Shown one piece after another: positions 1 through 7,203 of a stretch of DNA of 10,919 nt (positions are counted from its first letter, which is position 1; every line of letters begins with the position of its first letter). The notes below the pieces were generated by a model that was not told where the DNA came from, ran no database searches, and was given only the letters and a program-made list of their open reading frames with translations. The position numbers and the translations under genes are program-made. The stretch comes from Cyanobacteria bacterium UBA8803 (GTDB lineage Bacteria; Cyanobacteriota; Cyanobacteriia; Cyanobacteriales; Coleofasciculaceae), in contig DNXU01000287.1 of assembly GCA_003505715.1 (NCBI GenBank), positions 1-10,919 on the forward strand, in the 5' to 3' direction.

Positions 1-1
1 C

Positions 2-271
2 ATTTTACACACGCTCCAGTATCGCCAGGATTGCGAAATGCTCTTTGGTTATTTTATCGATCACGAGCCGGACTGTAAGTTAGGGGATCGAGCTAGTGTA
101 ATAAATATAGAGGCAGCGTTTGCCCAAACTCAAGCCCTTTTAGCACTATTCGAGGGATACTTCCAGGCAAAATTCCTAGCAAAAGCCCCATCACTACCCC
201 ATCCAACCTATGCGGGAAACTTACACCTTTATCCGAGCGCCTGTGGCCGCCCCAACAACCTCACCGGATAG
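2..271 (+). CDS. Hypothetical protein, 3' part only (cut by left edge)
   Basis: This frame is open from the window edge to a TAG at 269-271, giving 89 residues with no visible start other than an internal ATG at 38. I do not recognise the protein. The middle (about 105-180) reads like an amphipathic helix rich in Ala, Leu, Gln and Phe, and the tail is rich in Pro, Asn and Gly. No membrane segment or catalytic motif is visible. The other plus frame that is open from the edge stops at 78, so this is the longest candidate. It could be the C-terminal end of a real gene or chance coding; the sequence to the left is needed. Positions 272-376 after it show no gene. Confidence 0.35.
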   Translation: MLHTLQYRQDCEMLFGYFIDHEPDCKLGDRASVINIEAAFAQTQALLALFEGYFQAKFLAKAPSLPHPTYAGNLHLYPSACGRPNNLTG

Positions 272-376
272 CGCCCAATGGGGTGACGCTTTCCAAAACG
301 GAATGTAGGAAACAACGAAAAGCCCAATTTAGAACAAATAGGCAGCTATAGCCAAAAATTAGGTTTCAGCTACAAA

Positions 377-404
377 CCCCTCACCCCCTCCCTCCCTCAC
401 CCCC
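377..404. repeat. C-rich octamer repeat / G4-prone tract abutting a stop codon
   Basis: Imperfect tandem copies of the octamer CCCCTCAC. The plus strand has five C runs (377-380, 384-388, 390-392, 394-396, 400-404), so the minus strand has five G runs with loops of 1-3 bases, fitting the usual G-quadruplex pattern. It begins directly after the stop codon of the minus-strand pentapeptide gene and so would lie in its 3' untranslated RNA. The same octamer recurs after ilvD. A role in RNA end formation is inference only. Confidence 0.7.
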
Positions 405-1244
405 TCAATCGTGACTAGCTCCGTCAGGCATAATCGCTCCCGTCAGCTTAGCACCGCGCAGGTTAGCCTGATCCAAATTGGCATCAATTAAAACGGCTTC
501 AACCAAAATTGCCTCAGTCAAGTTGGACCAACAGAGTTTAGCTCGATATAAATTAGCCTTAGTCAAATTGGCTCCGCGCAGAGTTGTCCAACTCACGCTA
601 GCTCCTCTCAACTTAGCCCCCATGAGAATAGTGTTTGTCATGTTAGTACCACTGATTTTTGCCCGACTCAGGTCTACCTGAGTCAGGTTCGCTCCACTAA
701 AGTTGGCTCCATTTAAGATAGCTTTCACCAGATTTGCCCCTTTGAGGTTAGCTTGAATTAGGGTGGCATTGGTCAAGTTAGCCTCTTCCAAGATGGCTCC
801 CATTAAAATAGCTTTGGAAAGATTGGTACGGCTCAGCGATGCCTCAAGCAGTTTTGCCCTACTCAAGTTGGCATCCCGGAGAATTGACTCGCTAAGAATT
901 GCTTCCTTGAGGTTAGCACCACTTAGATTTGCACCACTCAGGTCGGATGCTCGCAAGCTGGCATCACTCAAGTTGGCTTCACTAAAATTGGCTTGGGTCA
1001 GGTTGCAACTAATCAGGTTAGTTGCGTGTAGATCGGTTCCGCGCAGGATCGCTTTACTGAGATTTACCTCCCGCAGGTTAGCCAGCTGGAGGGATGCCCC
1101 AGTCAGATTGCTCTCGCTCAAGTCAGATCCACGCAGGTTGGCTTGGCTCAAGTCAACTCCAATAAGAGACGCACCCCTAAGGCTAATATCTCGAAAGTCC
1201 CGTTCTCCTGCCGCATATCGCTTCAGCAGTTCTCCGGCATTCAT
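405..1244 (-). CDS. Pentapeptide-repeat protein (279 aa)
   Basis: Almost the whole protein, from about residue 20 to 270, is built of A(N/D)LXX-type pentapeptides, roughly fifty of them. In this family such repeats fold into a right-handed quadrilateral beta-helix. The first 17 residues (NAGELLKRYAAGERDF) and the closing AIMPDG motif are typical ends of cyanobacterial members, so the gene looks full length. There is no signal peptide, membrane segment or fused enzyme domain. The biochemical role is unknown for most of the family; a few members elsewhere mimic DNA and protect gyrase, but nothing here points to that. The repeats give long open frames on the opposite strand, which are not genes. 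It is divergent from ilvD across about 315 bases. The ATG at 1242-1244 fits the family N-terminus. Confidence 0.93.
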   Translation of the reverse strand: MNAGELLKRYAAGERDFRDISLRGASLIGVDLSQANLRGSDLSESNLTGASLQLANLREVNLSKAILRGTDLHATNLISCNLTQANFSEANLSDASLRASDLSGANLSGANLKEAILSESILRDANLSRAKLLEASLSRTNLSKAILMGAILEEANLTNATLIQANLKGANLVKAILNGANFSGANLTQVDLSRAKISGTNMTNTILMGAKLRGASVSWTTLRGANLTKANLYRAKLCWSNLTEAILVEAVLIDANLDQANLRGAKLTGAIMPDGASHD

Positions 1245-1559
1245 AGGAATACTTATTTACTTCCAACGTAACTTAAATTGGAACATGATATCCTTCTGTT
1301 TTTCTGTAATCAGAAAAAAACAGAGAGAAGACAAGGGAGAGGGGATCTTAGAAAGAAGGAAGGAAGAGAAATTCCTTCGTCTGTGTTCCTCTCCCTTCGA
1401 CAAAACGGTGGAGAATTCTGAGACAATCAAAAAGCATAGCTGTGGGCTGTAGTGGCGGTAGTCTTCAACTTTTGAGCAGCCTTGAGTCTGAACTCCACCT
1501 ATGTCCCTACATCTTATAGCTGCAAGGGCAGAGTTAAAGATAAGGAAAGAATACCAGCA
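1245..1559. promoter_or_regulatory. Divergent intergenic region with A/T hairpin
   Basis: This 315-base spacer separates the minus-strand pentapeptide gene from ilvD and must hold both 5' regions. It contains an inverted repeat, CTGTTTTTCTG (1296-1306) and CAGAAAAAAACAG (1311-1323), with a 4-base loop and two unpaired A's. It is followed by a nearly pure purine tract (about 1311-1375). I see no convincing -35/-10 pair. The frame of ilvD is open upstream to a TTG at 1482, but that extension is not family-like. Otherwise I see nothing. Confidence 0.5.
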
Positions 1560-3248
1560 ATGCCGGACAACGTTAGAAGCCAGGTCGTTACCCAGGGCGT
1601 TCAGCGATCGCCTAATCGTGCTATGTTACGAGCCGTGGGTTTCGGTGATGCAGATTTTACCAAGCCGATTGTGGGCGTGGCGAATGGTTACAGCACCATT
1701 ACTCCCTGCAATTTGGGATTGAATGAGTTAGCCAAACGGGCAGAAGCAGGAATTAAAAACGCGGGTGCCATGCCTCAGATGTTTGGCACAATTACAGTTA
1801 GCGACGGCATCTCAATGGGAACTGAAGGGATGAAATATTCCCTAGTCTCGCGGGAAGTGATTGCTGACTCGATAGAAACTGCCTGCAACGGTCAAAGTAT
1901 GGACGGGGTAGTGGCAATTGGCGGTTGCGATAAGAATATGCCAGGGGCGATGATTGCGATCGCTCGCATGAACATTCCCGCAATTTTTGTCTACGGTGGC
2001 ACGATCAAACCCGGAAATCTCAATGGCTGCGACTTAACTGTGGTCAGTGCCTTTGAAGCAGTAGGACAATACAGTGCTGGCAAGATTGATGAAGCCCAAC
2101 TGATGGCAGTGGAACGCAATGCTTGCCCCGGTGCAGGTTCTTGCGGCGGGATGTATACCGCGAACACCATGTCTTCGGCGTTTGAAGCAATGGGGATGAG
2201 TTTGCCCTATTCCTCAACCATGGCCGCAGAAGATGCCGAGAAAGCCGATAGTGCTGAAAAATCGGCTTTTGTATTGGTAGAGGCGATCCAGAAGCAACTA
2301 TTACCCAGGCAGATTTTAACTCGCAAAGCCTTTGAAAATGCGATCGCAGTCATCATGGCGGTGGGGGGATCAACTAATGCTGTGTTACACCTGTTGGCGA
2401 TCGCTCGTGCGGCTGGCGTCGAGTTGTGCCTTGATGACTTTGAAACTATTCGCGCTCAAGTCCCGGTACTGTGTGACCTGAAGCCTAGCGGTCGATATGT
2501 GGCGATCGACCTCCATCGGGTGGGTGGCATTCCTCAAGTGATGAAAATGCTGCTAGTTCACGATCTGTTACACGGTGATGCCCTAACTATTACGGGTCAA
2601 ACTATCGCCCAAGTCTTGGCAGATGTCCCCGATGAACCCCCACAAGACCAGGATATCATCAGACCTTGGGATAATCCCATGTATGCTCAAGGACATCTGG
2701 CAGTTTTGCGCGGCAACCTGGCGCAGGAAGGAGCTGTAGCCAAGATTACAGGGGTCAAAAAGCCGCAAATAACTGGGCCAGCAAGGGTGTTTGAATCAGA
2801 GGAAGCCTGCCTAGATGCAATTTTAGCGGGTCAAATTAAGGCAGGAGACGTGATTGTGATCCGCTATGAAGGTCCCAAAGGCGGACCGGGAATGCGAGAA
2901 ATGCTAGCACCGACCTCTGCTATTATCGGCGCTGGGTTAGGCGATGCAGTGGGTTTAATTACCGACGGGCGCTTTTCCGGTGGCACTTACGGCATGGTAG
3001 TTGGTCACGTTGCACCAGAGGCAGCAGTGGGAGGTGCGATCGCCTTAGTTGAAGAAGGAGATTCGATTACCATTGATGCTACAGCGCGATTGATACAGCT
3101 TAATGTAGCCGATGAAGAGCTACAGCGACGCCGTACTAATTGGCAACCACCTCAACCTCGTTACACAACGGGAGTGCTAGCTAAATATGCCAAATTAGTG
3201 TCATCAAGTAGTATTGGTGCAGTAACAGATTTGGATTTGAGCTGGTGA
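1560..3248 (+). CDS. ilvD: Dihydroxy-acid dehydratase
   Basis: IlvD removes water from 2,3-dihydroxy-isovalerate and its methylvalerate analogue to give the 2-keto acids that precede valine, leucine and isoleucine. The 562-residue length is normal. Expected Fe-S ligands are visible: Cys50 (in STITPCN), Cys123 (in GGCDKNMPG) and Cys195 (in GAGSCGGM). Asp82 (SDGISMG), Asp124 and Lys125 match the metal site and the carbamylated lysine known in the family, and RFSGG near the C-terminus carries the catalytic serine. Three cysteines placed like this suggest the [2Fe-2S] subgroup (inference). The ATG at 1560 is chosen because [13 protein letters not shown] matches the family N-terminus and AAGGAAAG lies upstream; a TTG at 1482 would add 26 unlikely residues. 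It appears monocistronic. Confidence 0.97.
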   Translation: MPDNVRSQVVTQGVQRSPNRAMLRAVGFGDADFTKPIVGVANGYSTITPCNLGLNELAKRAEAGIKNAGAMPQMFGTITVSDGISMGTEGMKYSLVSREVIADSIETACNGQSMDGVVAIGGCDKNMPGAMIAIARMNIPAIFVYGGTIKPGNLNGCDLTVVSAFEAVGQYSAGKIDEAQLMAVERNACPGAGSCGGMYTANTMSSAFEAMGMSLPYSSTMAAEDAEKADSAEKSAFVLVEAIQKQLLPRQILTRKAFENAIAVIMAVGGSTNAVLHLLAIARAAGVELCLDDFETIRAQVPVLCDLKPSGRYVAIDLHRVGGIPQVMKMLLVHDLLHGDALTITGQTIAQVLADVPDEPPQDQDIIRPWDNPMYAQGHLAVLRGNLAQEGAVAKITGVKKPQITGPARVFESEEACLDAILAGQIKAGDVIVIRYEGPKGGPGMREMLAPTSAIIGAGLGDAVGLITDGRFSGGTYGMVVGHVAPEAAVGGAIALVEEGDSITIDATARLIQLNVADEELQRRRTNWQPPQPRYTTGVLAKYAKLVSSSSIGAVTDLDLSW

Positions 3249-3340
3249 GGGAGTGAGGAAGTGAGGGAGTTGGGGGCTTGCTGCATAAGCCCTATAGAGT
3301 TAGTTCCTGTCCTCGCTCACCCCCTCACCCCCTCACTCCC
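3245..3340. repeat. Inverted octamer repeats after ilvD (possible terminator)
   Basis: The left arm is four octamers, GTGAGGGA, GTGAGGAA, GTGAGGGA and GTTGGGGG (3245-3276); the first overlaps the ilvD stop codon. The right arm (3316-3340) is CTCACCCC twice, then CTCACTCC and C. The arms are imperfect reverse complements separated by about 40 bases and could form a long G/C-rich stem. No T run follows directly, so this is not a textbook intrinsic terminator, though it may end or stabilise ilvD mRNA. The right-arm octamer is the same unit as at 377-404. Confidence 0.65.
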
Positions 3341-3417
3341 AACACCATAGTTGCTAGAATGTCTTTATTCTTTTTTAAGAATCCCGCCTTTTAAACCTAG
3401 TTTAGGAGCCAAAAAAC

Positions 3418-3594
3418 ATGACTGACAGTACTAGCACTAAGGATAAGGACGCTCAGATCGTAACTCAGCAATCTACCAAGCCAGAGGCTGAGAATAGAAA
3501 TGCGCTTAAACTCAGACCTTTACCTCAAAATCGTCCGATTGCAGCTAATGTCGGCACCGAAACCAGCAATGACTTGATGGGCTATCTAGACTGA
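3418..3594 (+). CDS. Small conserved-looking protein (58 aa), function unknown
   Basis: ATG at 3418 follows a good ribosome site (AGGAG, 3404-3408, 9 bases upstream), and the frame ends with TGA at 3594. The first 30 residues are polar and rich in Ser, Thr, Lys, Asp and Gln, probably disordered. The second half contains LPQNRPIAAN (35-44), and the protein ends in DLMGYLD. From memory, short cyanobacterial proteins with NRPIA-type segments and a terminal MGYLD occur widely without known function; this needs a search. There is no membrane segment, cysteine or known domain. It has its own spacer after ilvD and before the kinase gene, so it is probably a separate transcript. Confidence 0.72.
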   Translation: MTDSTSTKDKDAQIVTQQSTKPEAENRNALKLRPLPQNRPIAANVGTETSNDLMGYLD

Positions 3595-3621
3595 TGGGAT
3601 GACAAGCTAATTAATAAAGTA

Positions 3622-3724
3622 GGGAGCGTGTGGGGTGTAGGGAATAGGGTTTGGAGTAGAGTTTTGAGTTTTAAAGGGGGTGGGGTGTTGTGTTAATTTT
3701 CCCTATATCCTATACCCTACACCC
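3622..3724. repeat. Inverted heptamer-type repeat before kinase gene
   Basis: The left part (3631-3655) reads in sevens as GGGTGTA, GGGAATA, GGGTTTG. The reverse complement of 3701-3724 begins TGGGTGTAGGG and continues GTATAGG. The two are imperfect inverted copies about 45 bases apart. Four G runs at 3622-3649 on the plus strand also fit a G-quadruplex pattern. The low-complexity base use here, unlike coding sequence, argues against translation of the frame that is open back to a GTG at 3680. Confidence 0.6.
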
Positions 3725-3835
3725 AGCCTCGTTTGCAAGCTTTCTTCTCCTCCTCTCCTCTCTCAATTTTTCCGGATTGCTCTGAGTCTTCTGTGCAAGA
3801 ATCGACTTAAGCTCGTACTGCTTCGGGAAAACTGC

Positions 3836-5950
3836 ATGAACTCGGGTCTAGGACAAATCATCGGCGGACGCTACAAAATTATTCGCCAACTCGGACAAGG
3901 TGGGTTTGGTACGACCTTTGTTGCCCAAGACCAGCACTTACCCGACGATCGCTATTGTGTGGTCAAGCAACTGAAACCTCAAGCCAGCGATCCCTTCACC
4001 TTACAGACGGCAAGGCGTCTGTTTGAAACCGAAGCGAAAATGCTGCACCAGTTGGGCACTCACGAGCAAATTCCCCAACTTTTTGCTTACTTTGAAGAGA
4101 ATCAAGAATTCTATCTAGTGCAAGAAATTATTGAAGGTGATGACCTCAGCCAGGAACTAATCCCAGGAAAGCCGTTGAGTGAAGGCCAAGTTATTTCTCT
4201 ACTGCGAGACATCCTGGAAATTTTAGACTACGTCCACCAGCACAAGGTTATTCACCGCGATATCAATCCGCGCAACATCATCAGGCGCAAGCAAGATAGC
4301 AAGTTAGTCTTAATCGATTTTGGTGCAGTTAAACAAGTCAGCACCCAGATCCTCCCTGGCAAACATACCAGCTTCACCGTTGCCATTGGCACGCCAGGGT
4401 ATCGGCCTAGTGAACAAGCGAACGGCAATCCCCGATTGAGTAGCGATATCTATGCGGTAGGTATGGTAGGAATTACGGCCTTAACTGGTTTACTCCCTCA
4501 GGAACTGCCTACCGATCCAGACACAAGTGAAATTAATTGGCAGGATCGGGCAAAGGTAAGTCCTGAGTTTGCCAAAATGTTGGACAAGATGGTACGCTAT
4601 GACTTCCGAGAGCGTTACCCGTCGGCAGATTCTGCTTTACAAGCCCTGAACGACTTAGGCAAAACCCCTAACGCTACCGTTCCCCTACCTCCTGCCTCAC
4701 CTCCCCCTCCCCCTGTTGCCCGATCCCAACCCACTAAACCGATCCTGTACAAAGTTTTAATCGCCGTCGGCGGACTTGGATTGGGAAGCGCGGTAGCGGT
4801 TTCTGTAGTTAACTGGATCAACTCTAATAATGCTACCGACCTGTATCAAAGAGGCCAGACACTTTTAGAATTAAAGCGGTATGGAGATGCCCTTAATGCT
4901 TATAATCGAGCTATTAAAATTCGACCAGAATATGTGGAAGCTTGGCAGGGTCAAGCTGATAGTCTTTTAGCTTTAAAGCGCTATGAAGATGCTCTCGACG
5001 CCTTTGATAAGGCGATTCAAATTCAGCCCAATTATAGAGCAGCTTGGCAGGGTCGCGGTGATGCTTTAGAGCGGTTGGGACGTTATGAAGAGGCGATAAA
5101 TGCCTTTGACAGTGCCATCAAAATTTCAGCCGATGATGTGGAGGTTTGGGAGAGCCGTGCCAACGTACAGATTAAGTTACAGCGATATTCGGCAGCGATC
5201 GCTTCCTTTGATAAAGCATTGGAAATTCAACCAGATTATGCCCCGGCGTGGTACAGGCGGGGTTTGGCTCTACATAACTTGCGCCAGTATGATGATGCGA
5301 TTAAATCCTATGACAATGCTTTGAAATACAAGCCTGATTCCGCTGAATCTTGGTATCAGCGGGGCAATGCCCTCATGAATTTGCAAAAATACCGAGAAGC
5401 TGTAGAATCTTATGACCAAGCTGTGCAATTTCAACCCAATTTCTATCAGGCTTGGTATAGCCGGGGCAGCGCTTTGAATAACCTGCGGCAATATGAAGAA
5501 GCCCTAGACTCATTTAAGGAAGCAATTAAATTTCAACCTAGCGCTGCTGAGGCGTGGTACGGTAGCGGTTGGGCATTGCATCAATTGCAGCGCTACGAAG
5601 AAGCTGTAAATGCTTACGACAAAGCGATTAAATTCAATCCCAAGTCTGACTCGGCTTGGTACAACCGGGGTAACGTTCTCTATAACTTGAAACGATACCA
5701 AGAAGCGATCGCCTCCTATAACCAAGCCGTTGCCAATAAACCCGACCACTACCAAGTCTGGTATAGTCGCGGCAATGCCTTATTCAATCTCAAACTTTAT
5801 GCAGAAGCGATCGCTTCTTATGAAAAAGCCTTGCGCTACAAGCCAAACCACGAAGAAGCTAGCTCGGCGAAACAGCGATCGCAGCGCGAACTGGATTTAT
5901 TAAACAATCAGCAAAAACAGGTAGAACAGCAGCCACCTCAAGAAAGATAA
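3836..5950 (+). CDS. Serine/threonine protein kinase with TPR repeats
   Basis: A 704-residue membrane-anchored Hanks-type kinase. Kinase domain, about residues 13-275: glycine loop GQGGFG (20-25), ATP lysine Lys44 (VVKQL), probable helix-C Glu66, catalytic loop HRDINPRN (140-147), DFG (161-163), then GTPGYRPSEQ (185-194). A proline-rich linker (283-294) leads to one membrane segment (about 303-325). Ten 34-residue TPRs run from 336 to 675, nine of them starting with Trp, then a Gln-rich tail. The layout puts the kinase in the cytoplasm and the TPRs on the other side of the membrane as a likely protein-binding sensor (inference). Oddity: the usual Lys of HRDxKPxN is Asn144. ATG 3836 is chosen (GGGAAA upstream) because the motif starts just after it; GTG 3680 would add 52 residues across a repeat. 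The substrate is unknown. Confidence 0.93.
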   Translation: MNSGLGQIIGGRYKIIRQLGQGGFGTTFVAQDQHLPDDRYCVVKQLKPQASDPFTLQTARRLFETEAKMLHQLGTHEQIPQLFAYFEENQEFYLVQEIIEGDDLSQELIPGKPLSEGQVISLLRDILEILDYVHQHKVIHRDINPRNIIRRKQDSKLVLIDFGAVKQVSTQILPGKHTSFTVAIGTPGYRPSEQANGNPRLSSDIYAVGMVGITALTGLLPQELPTDPDTSEINWQDRAKVSPEFAKMLDKMVRYDFRERYPSADSALQALNDLGKTPNATVPLPPASPPPPPVARSQPTKPILYKVLIAVGGLGLGSAVAVSVVNWINSNNATDLYQRGQTLLELKRYGDALNAYNRAIKIRPEYVEAWQGQADSLLALKRYEDALDAFDKAIQIQPNYRAAWQGRGDALERLGRYEEAINAFDSAIKISADDVEVWESRANVQIKLQRYSAAIASFDKALEIQPDYAPAWYRRGLALHNLRQYDDAIKSYDNALKYKPDSAESWYQRGNALMNLQKYREAVESYDQAVQFQPNFYQAWYSRGSALNNLRQYEEALDSFKEAIKFQPSAAEAWYGSGWALHQLQRYEEAVNAYDKAIKFNPKSDSAWYNRGNVLYNLKRYQEAIASYNQAVANKPDHYQVWYSRGNALFNLKLYAEAIASYEKALRYKPNHEEASSAKQRSQRELDLLNNQQKQVEQQPPQER

Positions 5951-6162
5951 AACCTGTTCGGGGATGGGATGCAGCTGAGGAGCAGCAAACAAGAGCTAGG
6001 GAGCTGATTTCCTTCGTCCCTCTTGGGCTGTGGGCGTCGGTAGCAAACTCAGCGTTTAGTTGCTTAGACGACATTAATGTTATACTTATTTAAAGTAATG
6101 TATCTAGCTCGCTTCATTAGCGCAGAAAAGTCAGCAAATCTCAATTTTGTTTAGAAGGAGTT

Positions 6163-6168
6163 TATAAT
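6163..6168 (+). promoter_or_regulatory. Candidate -10 box upstream of rpaA
   Basis: A perfect TATAAT lies 98 bases before the rpaA ATG, without a recognisable TTGACA at the usual distance, so an activator or alternative spacing would be needed. An AAGGAG at 6155-6160 has no start codon after it and is not a ribosome site for rpaA. If this box is used, the two palindromes at 6192-6220 fall in the leader RNA. The 5951-6162 part of the spacer holds no gene that I can support; it contains a 10-base palindrome ACATTAATGT at 6071-6080. Confidence 0.35.
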
Positions 6169-6191
6169 CAGCCCGTAGAATTAAGATATTA

Positions 6192-6220
6192 TTAGGTTAC
6201 CTAACAGTTCTTATAGAACT
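6192..6220. promoter_or_regulatory. Twin perfect palindromes upstream of rpaA
   Basis: TTAGGT-T-ACCTAA (6192-6204) is followed after one base by AGTTCT-TAT-AGAACT (6206-6220). Both have exact 6-base arms around an odd centre and sit 46-74 bases before the rpaA start. They may be operator sites for dimeric regulators or small leader-RNA hairpins. I do not recognise either as a known cyanobacterial operator; they do not match the HLR1 direct-repeat pattern bound by RpaB. Confidence 0.5.
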
Positions 6221-6265
6221 TTAACAAAGTCCATAATCCATACTATCAGCGAAAATTCCTTAGTG

Positions 6266-7015
6266 ATGCCTCGCATACTCGTAATCGATGACGACCCTGC
6301 AATTTCAGAATTAGTCTCCATAAATCTGGAGATGGCTGGTTACGACGTTAATCAAGCATCGGATGGCATCAAGGGTCAGGCATTAGCAGTGCAACTTCAG
6401 CCCGACCTAATTATGCTCGATTTGATGCTACCCAAGGTGGATGGCTTCACCGTCTGCCAGCGGTTGCGTCGAGATGAGCGTACTGCTGATATTCCGGTAC
6501 TGATGTTGACGGCTCTAGGTCAAACTCAAGATAAGGTTGAAGGCTTTAACGCTGGTGCTGATGATTACCTAACCAAGCCTTTTGAACTAGAAGAAATGCT
6601 GGCACGGGTGCGAGCTTTACTCCGACGTACAGACCGCATTCCCCAAGCTGCCAAGCATTCGGAGATTTTGAACTATGGCCCTTTAACCCTCATTCCTGAA
6701 AGGTTTGAGACGATTTGGTTCGATAAGACGGTCAAGCTGACTCATCTAGAGTTTGAGCTACTGCACTGCTTGCTCCAGCGTCACGGTCAAACCGTTTCTC
6801 CCAGTGAGATTCTCAAAGAAGTTTGGGGCTACGATCCCGATGATGATATTGAAACCATCCGGGTGCATATTCGCCACCTCAGAACCAAACTCGAACCCGA
6901 TCCCCGCCATCCCCGATATATCAAAACGGTGTACGGTGCAGGATACTGCCTGGAATTGCCTAGTAGCGAACAGTTAACCGCCGAAGCTGGCTCATCTGCT
7001 GTGGAATCGTCGTAA
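6266..7015 (+). CDS. rpaA: Response regulator RpaA (circadian output / phycobilisome association)
   Basis: An OmpR/PhoB-type regulator of 249 residues. The receiver domain (about 1-118) has the acidic pair Asp8-Asp9, phospho-acceptor Asp52, Thr82 and Lys104 (YLTKPF). The winged-helix DNA-binding domain follows a linker and ends with the wing around [12 protein letters not shown]. The long segments [16 protein letters not shown] and HRIPQ-like linker ([19 protein letters not shown]) and the [20 protein letters not shown] block are those of RpaA rather than RpaB. In Synechococcus, RpaA is phosphorylated under control of SasA and CikA and passes KaiABC clock timing to gene expression; it was first named for phycobilisome coupling. 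ATG 6266 is chosen; a GTG directly before it (6263) would add one residue and make the acceptor Asp53. No strong ribosome site is visible. It is separated from the kinase gene by 315 bases. Confidence 0.96.
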   Translation: MPRILVIDDDPAISELVSINLEMAGYDVNQASDGIKGQALAVQLQPDLIMLDLMLPKVDGFTVCQRLRRDERTADIPVLMLTALGQTQDKVEGFNAGADDYLTKPFELEEMLARVRALLRRTDRIPQAAKHSEILNYGPLTLIPERFETIWFDKTVKLTHLEFELLHCLLQRHGQTVSPSEILKEVWGYDPDDDIETIRVHIRHLRTKLEPDPRHPRYIKTVYGAGYCLELPSSEQLTAEAGSSAVESS

Positions 7016-7048
7016 GGAAGTTCCCAAAAATCAATGTCCAGTCAATTA

Positions 7049-7125
7049 GGGCGAGTCAATAGATGAAATCAGTTACCCATTGACCCTGAGAACGCGACTC
7101 GCCCCTACATCGGATAGTTTTTTAT
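7049..7125 (+). repeat. 77-base dispersed repeat, copy 1
   Basis: It matches 7892-7968 in the same orientation at 74 of 77 positions. It starts GGGCGAGTC and contains the exact reverse complement GACTCGCCC (7096-7104), then CCTAC and a T6 run (7118-7123). An inner pair, GTCAAT (7055-7060) and ATTGAC (7079-7084), could form a competing stem. It begins 33 bases after the rpaA stop, so it may also act on rpaA transcript ends, but the 13-base gap before the T run is not a standard terminator. It resembles, from memory, the common GGGGCGA...TCGCCCC palindromic repeats of cyanobacteria. Confidence 0.85.
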
Positions 7126-7203
7126 TGATTATATTGATTATATTGTGATGCGATCGCACTCTTTTTGGCAATGGAGCGATCGCTTCTCTTTGGCGGCAAT
7201 TCT

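Noticed and set aside
478..1452. Long plus-strand open frames over the pentapeptide gene
   Set aside because: They mirror the five-residue repeat on the other strand, give Leu/Lys/Arg-rich low-complexity protein, and lack a family resemblance; the minus-strand frame explains them.
1482..1559. Upstream TTG start for ilvD adding 26 residues
   Set aside because: The added residues do not resemble IlvD N-termini, whereas ATG 1560 has a ribosome site and a typical start.
3680..3835. Upstream GTG start for the kinase
   Set aside because: It would translate an intergenic heptamer repeat; ATG 3836 lies just before the normal kinase N-terminus.
5859..6074. Minus-strand 71-residue frame across the kinase 3' end
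   Set aside because: No ribosome site, no family features, and it overlaps a certain gene.
7049..7125. Copy 1 of the 77-mer as a classical rpaA terminator
   Set aside because: The loop is about 38 bases and the T run starts 13 bases after the stem, unlike an intrinsic terminator; the second copy stands where no plus-strand gene ends.
7126..7203. tRNA or small RNA gene between copy 1 and the toxin remnant
   Set aside because: The stretch shows only ATTGATTAT repeats and two HIP1 sites (7150-7157, 7176-7183) with partly similar following bases; no cloverleaf or hairpin with T run.
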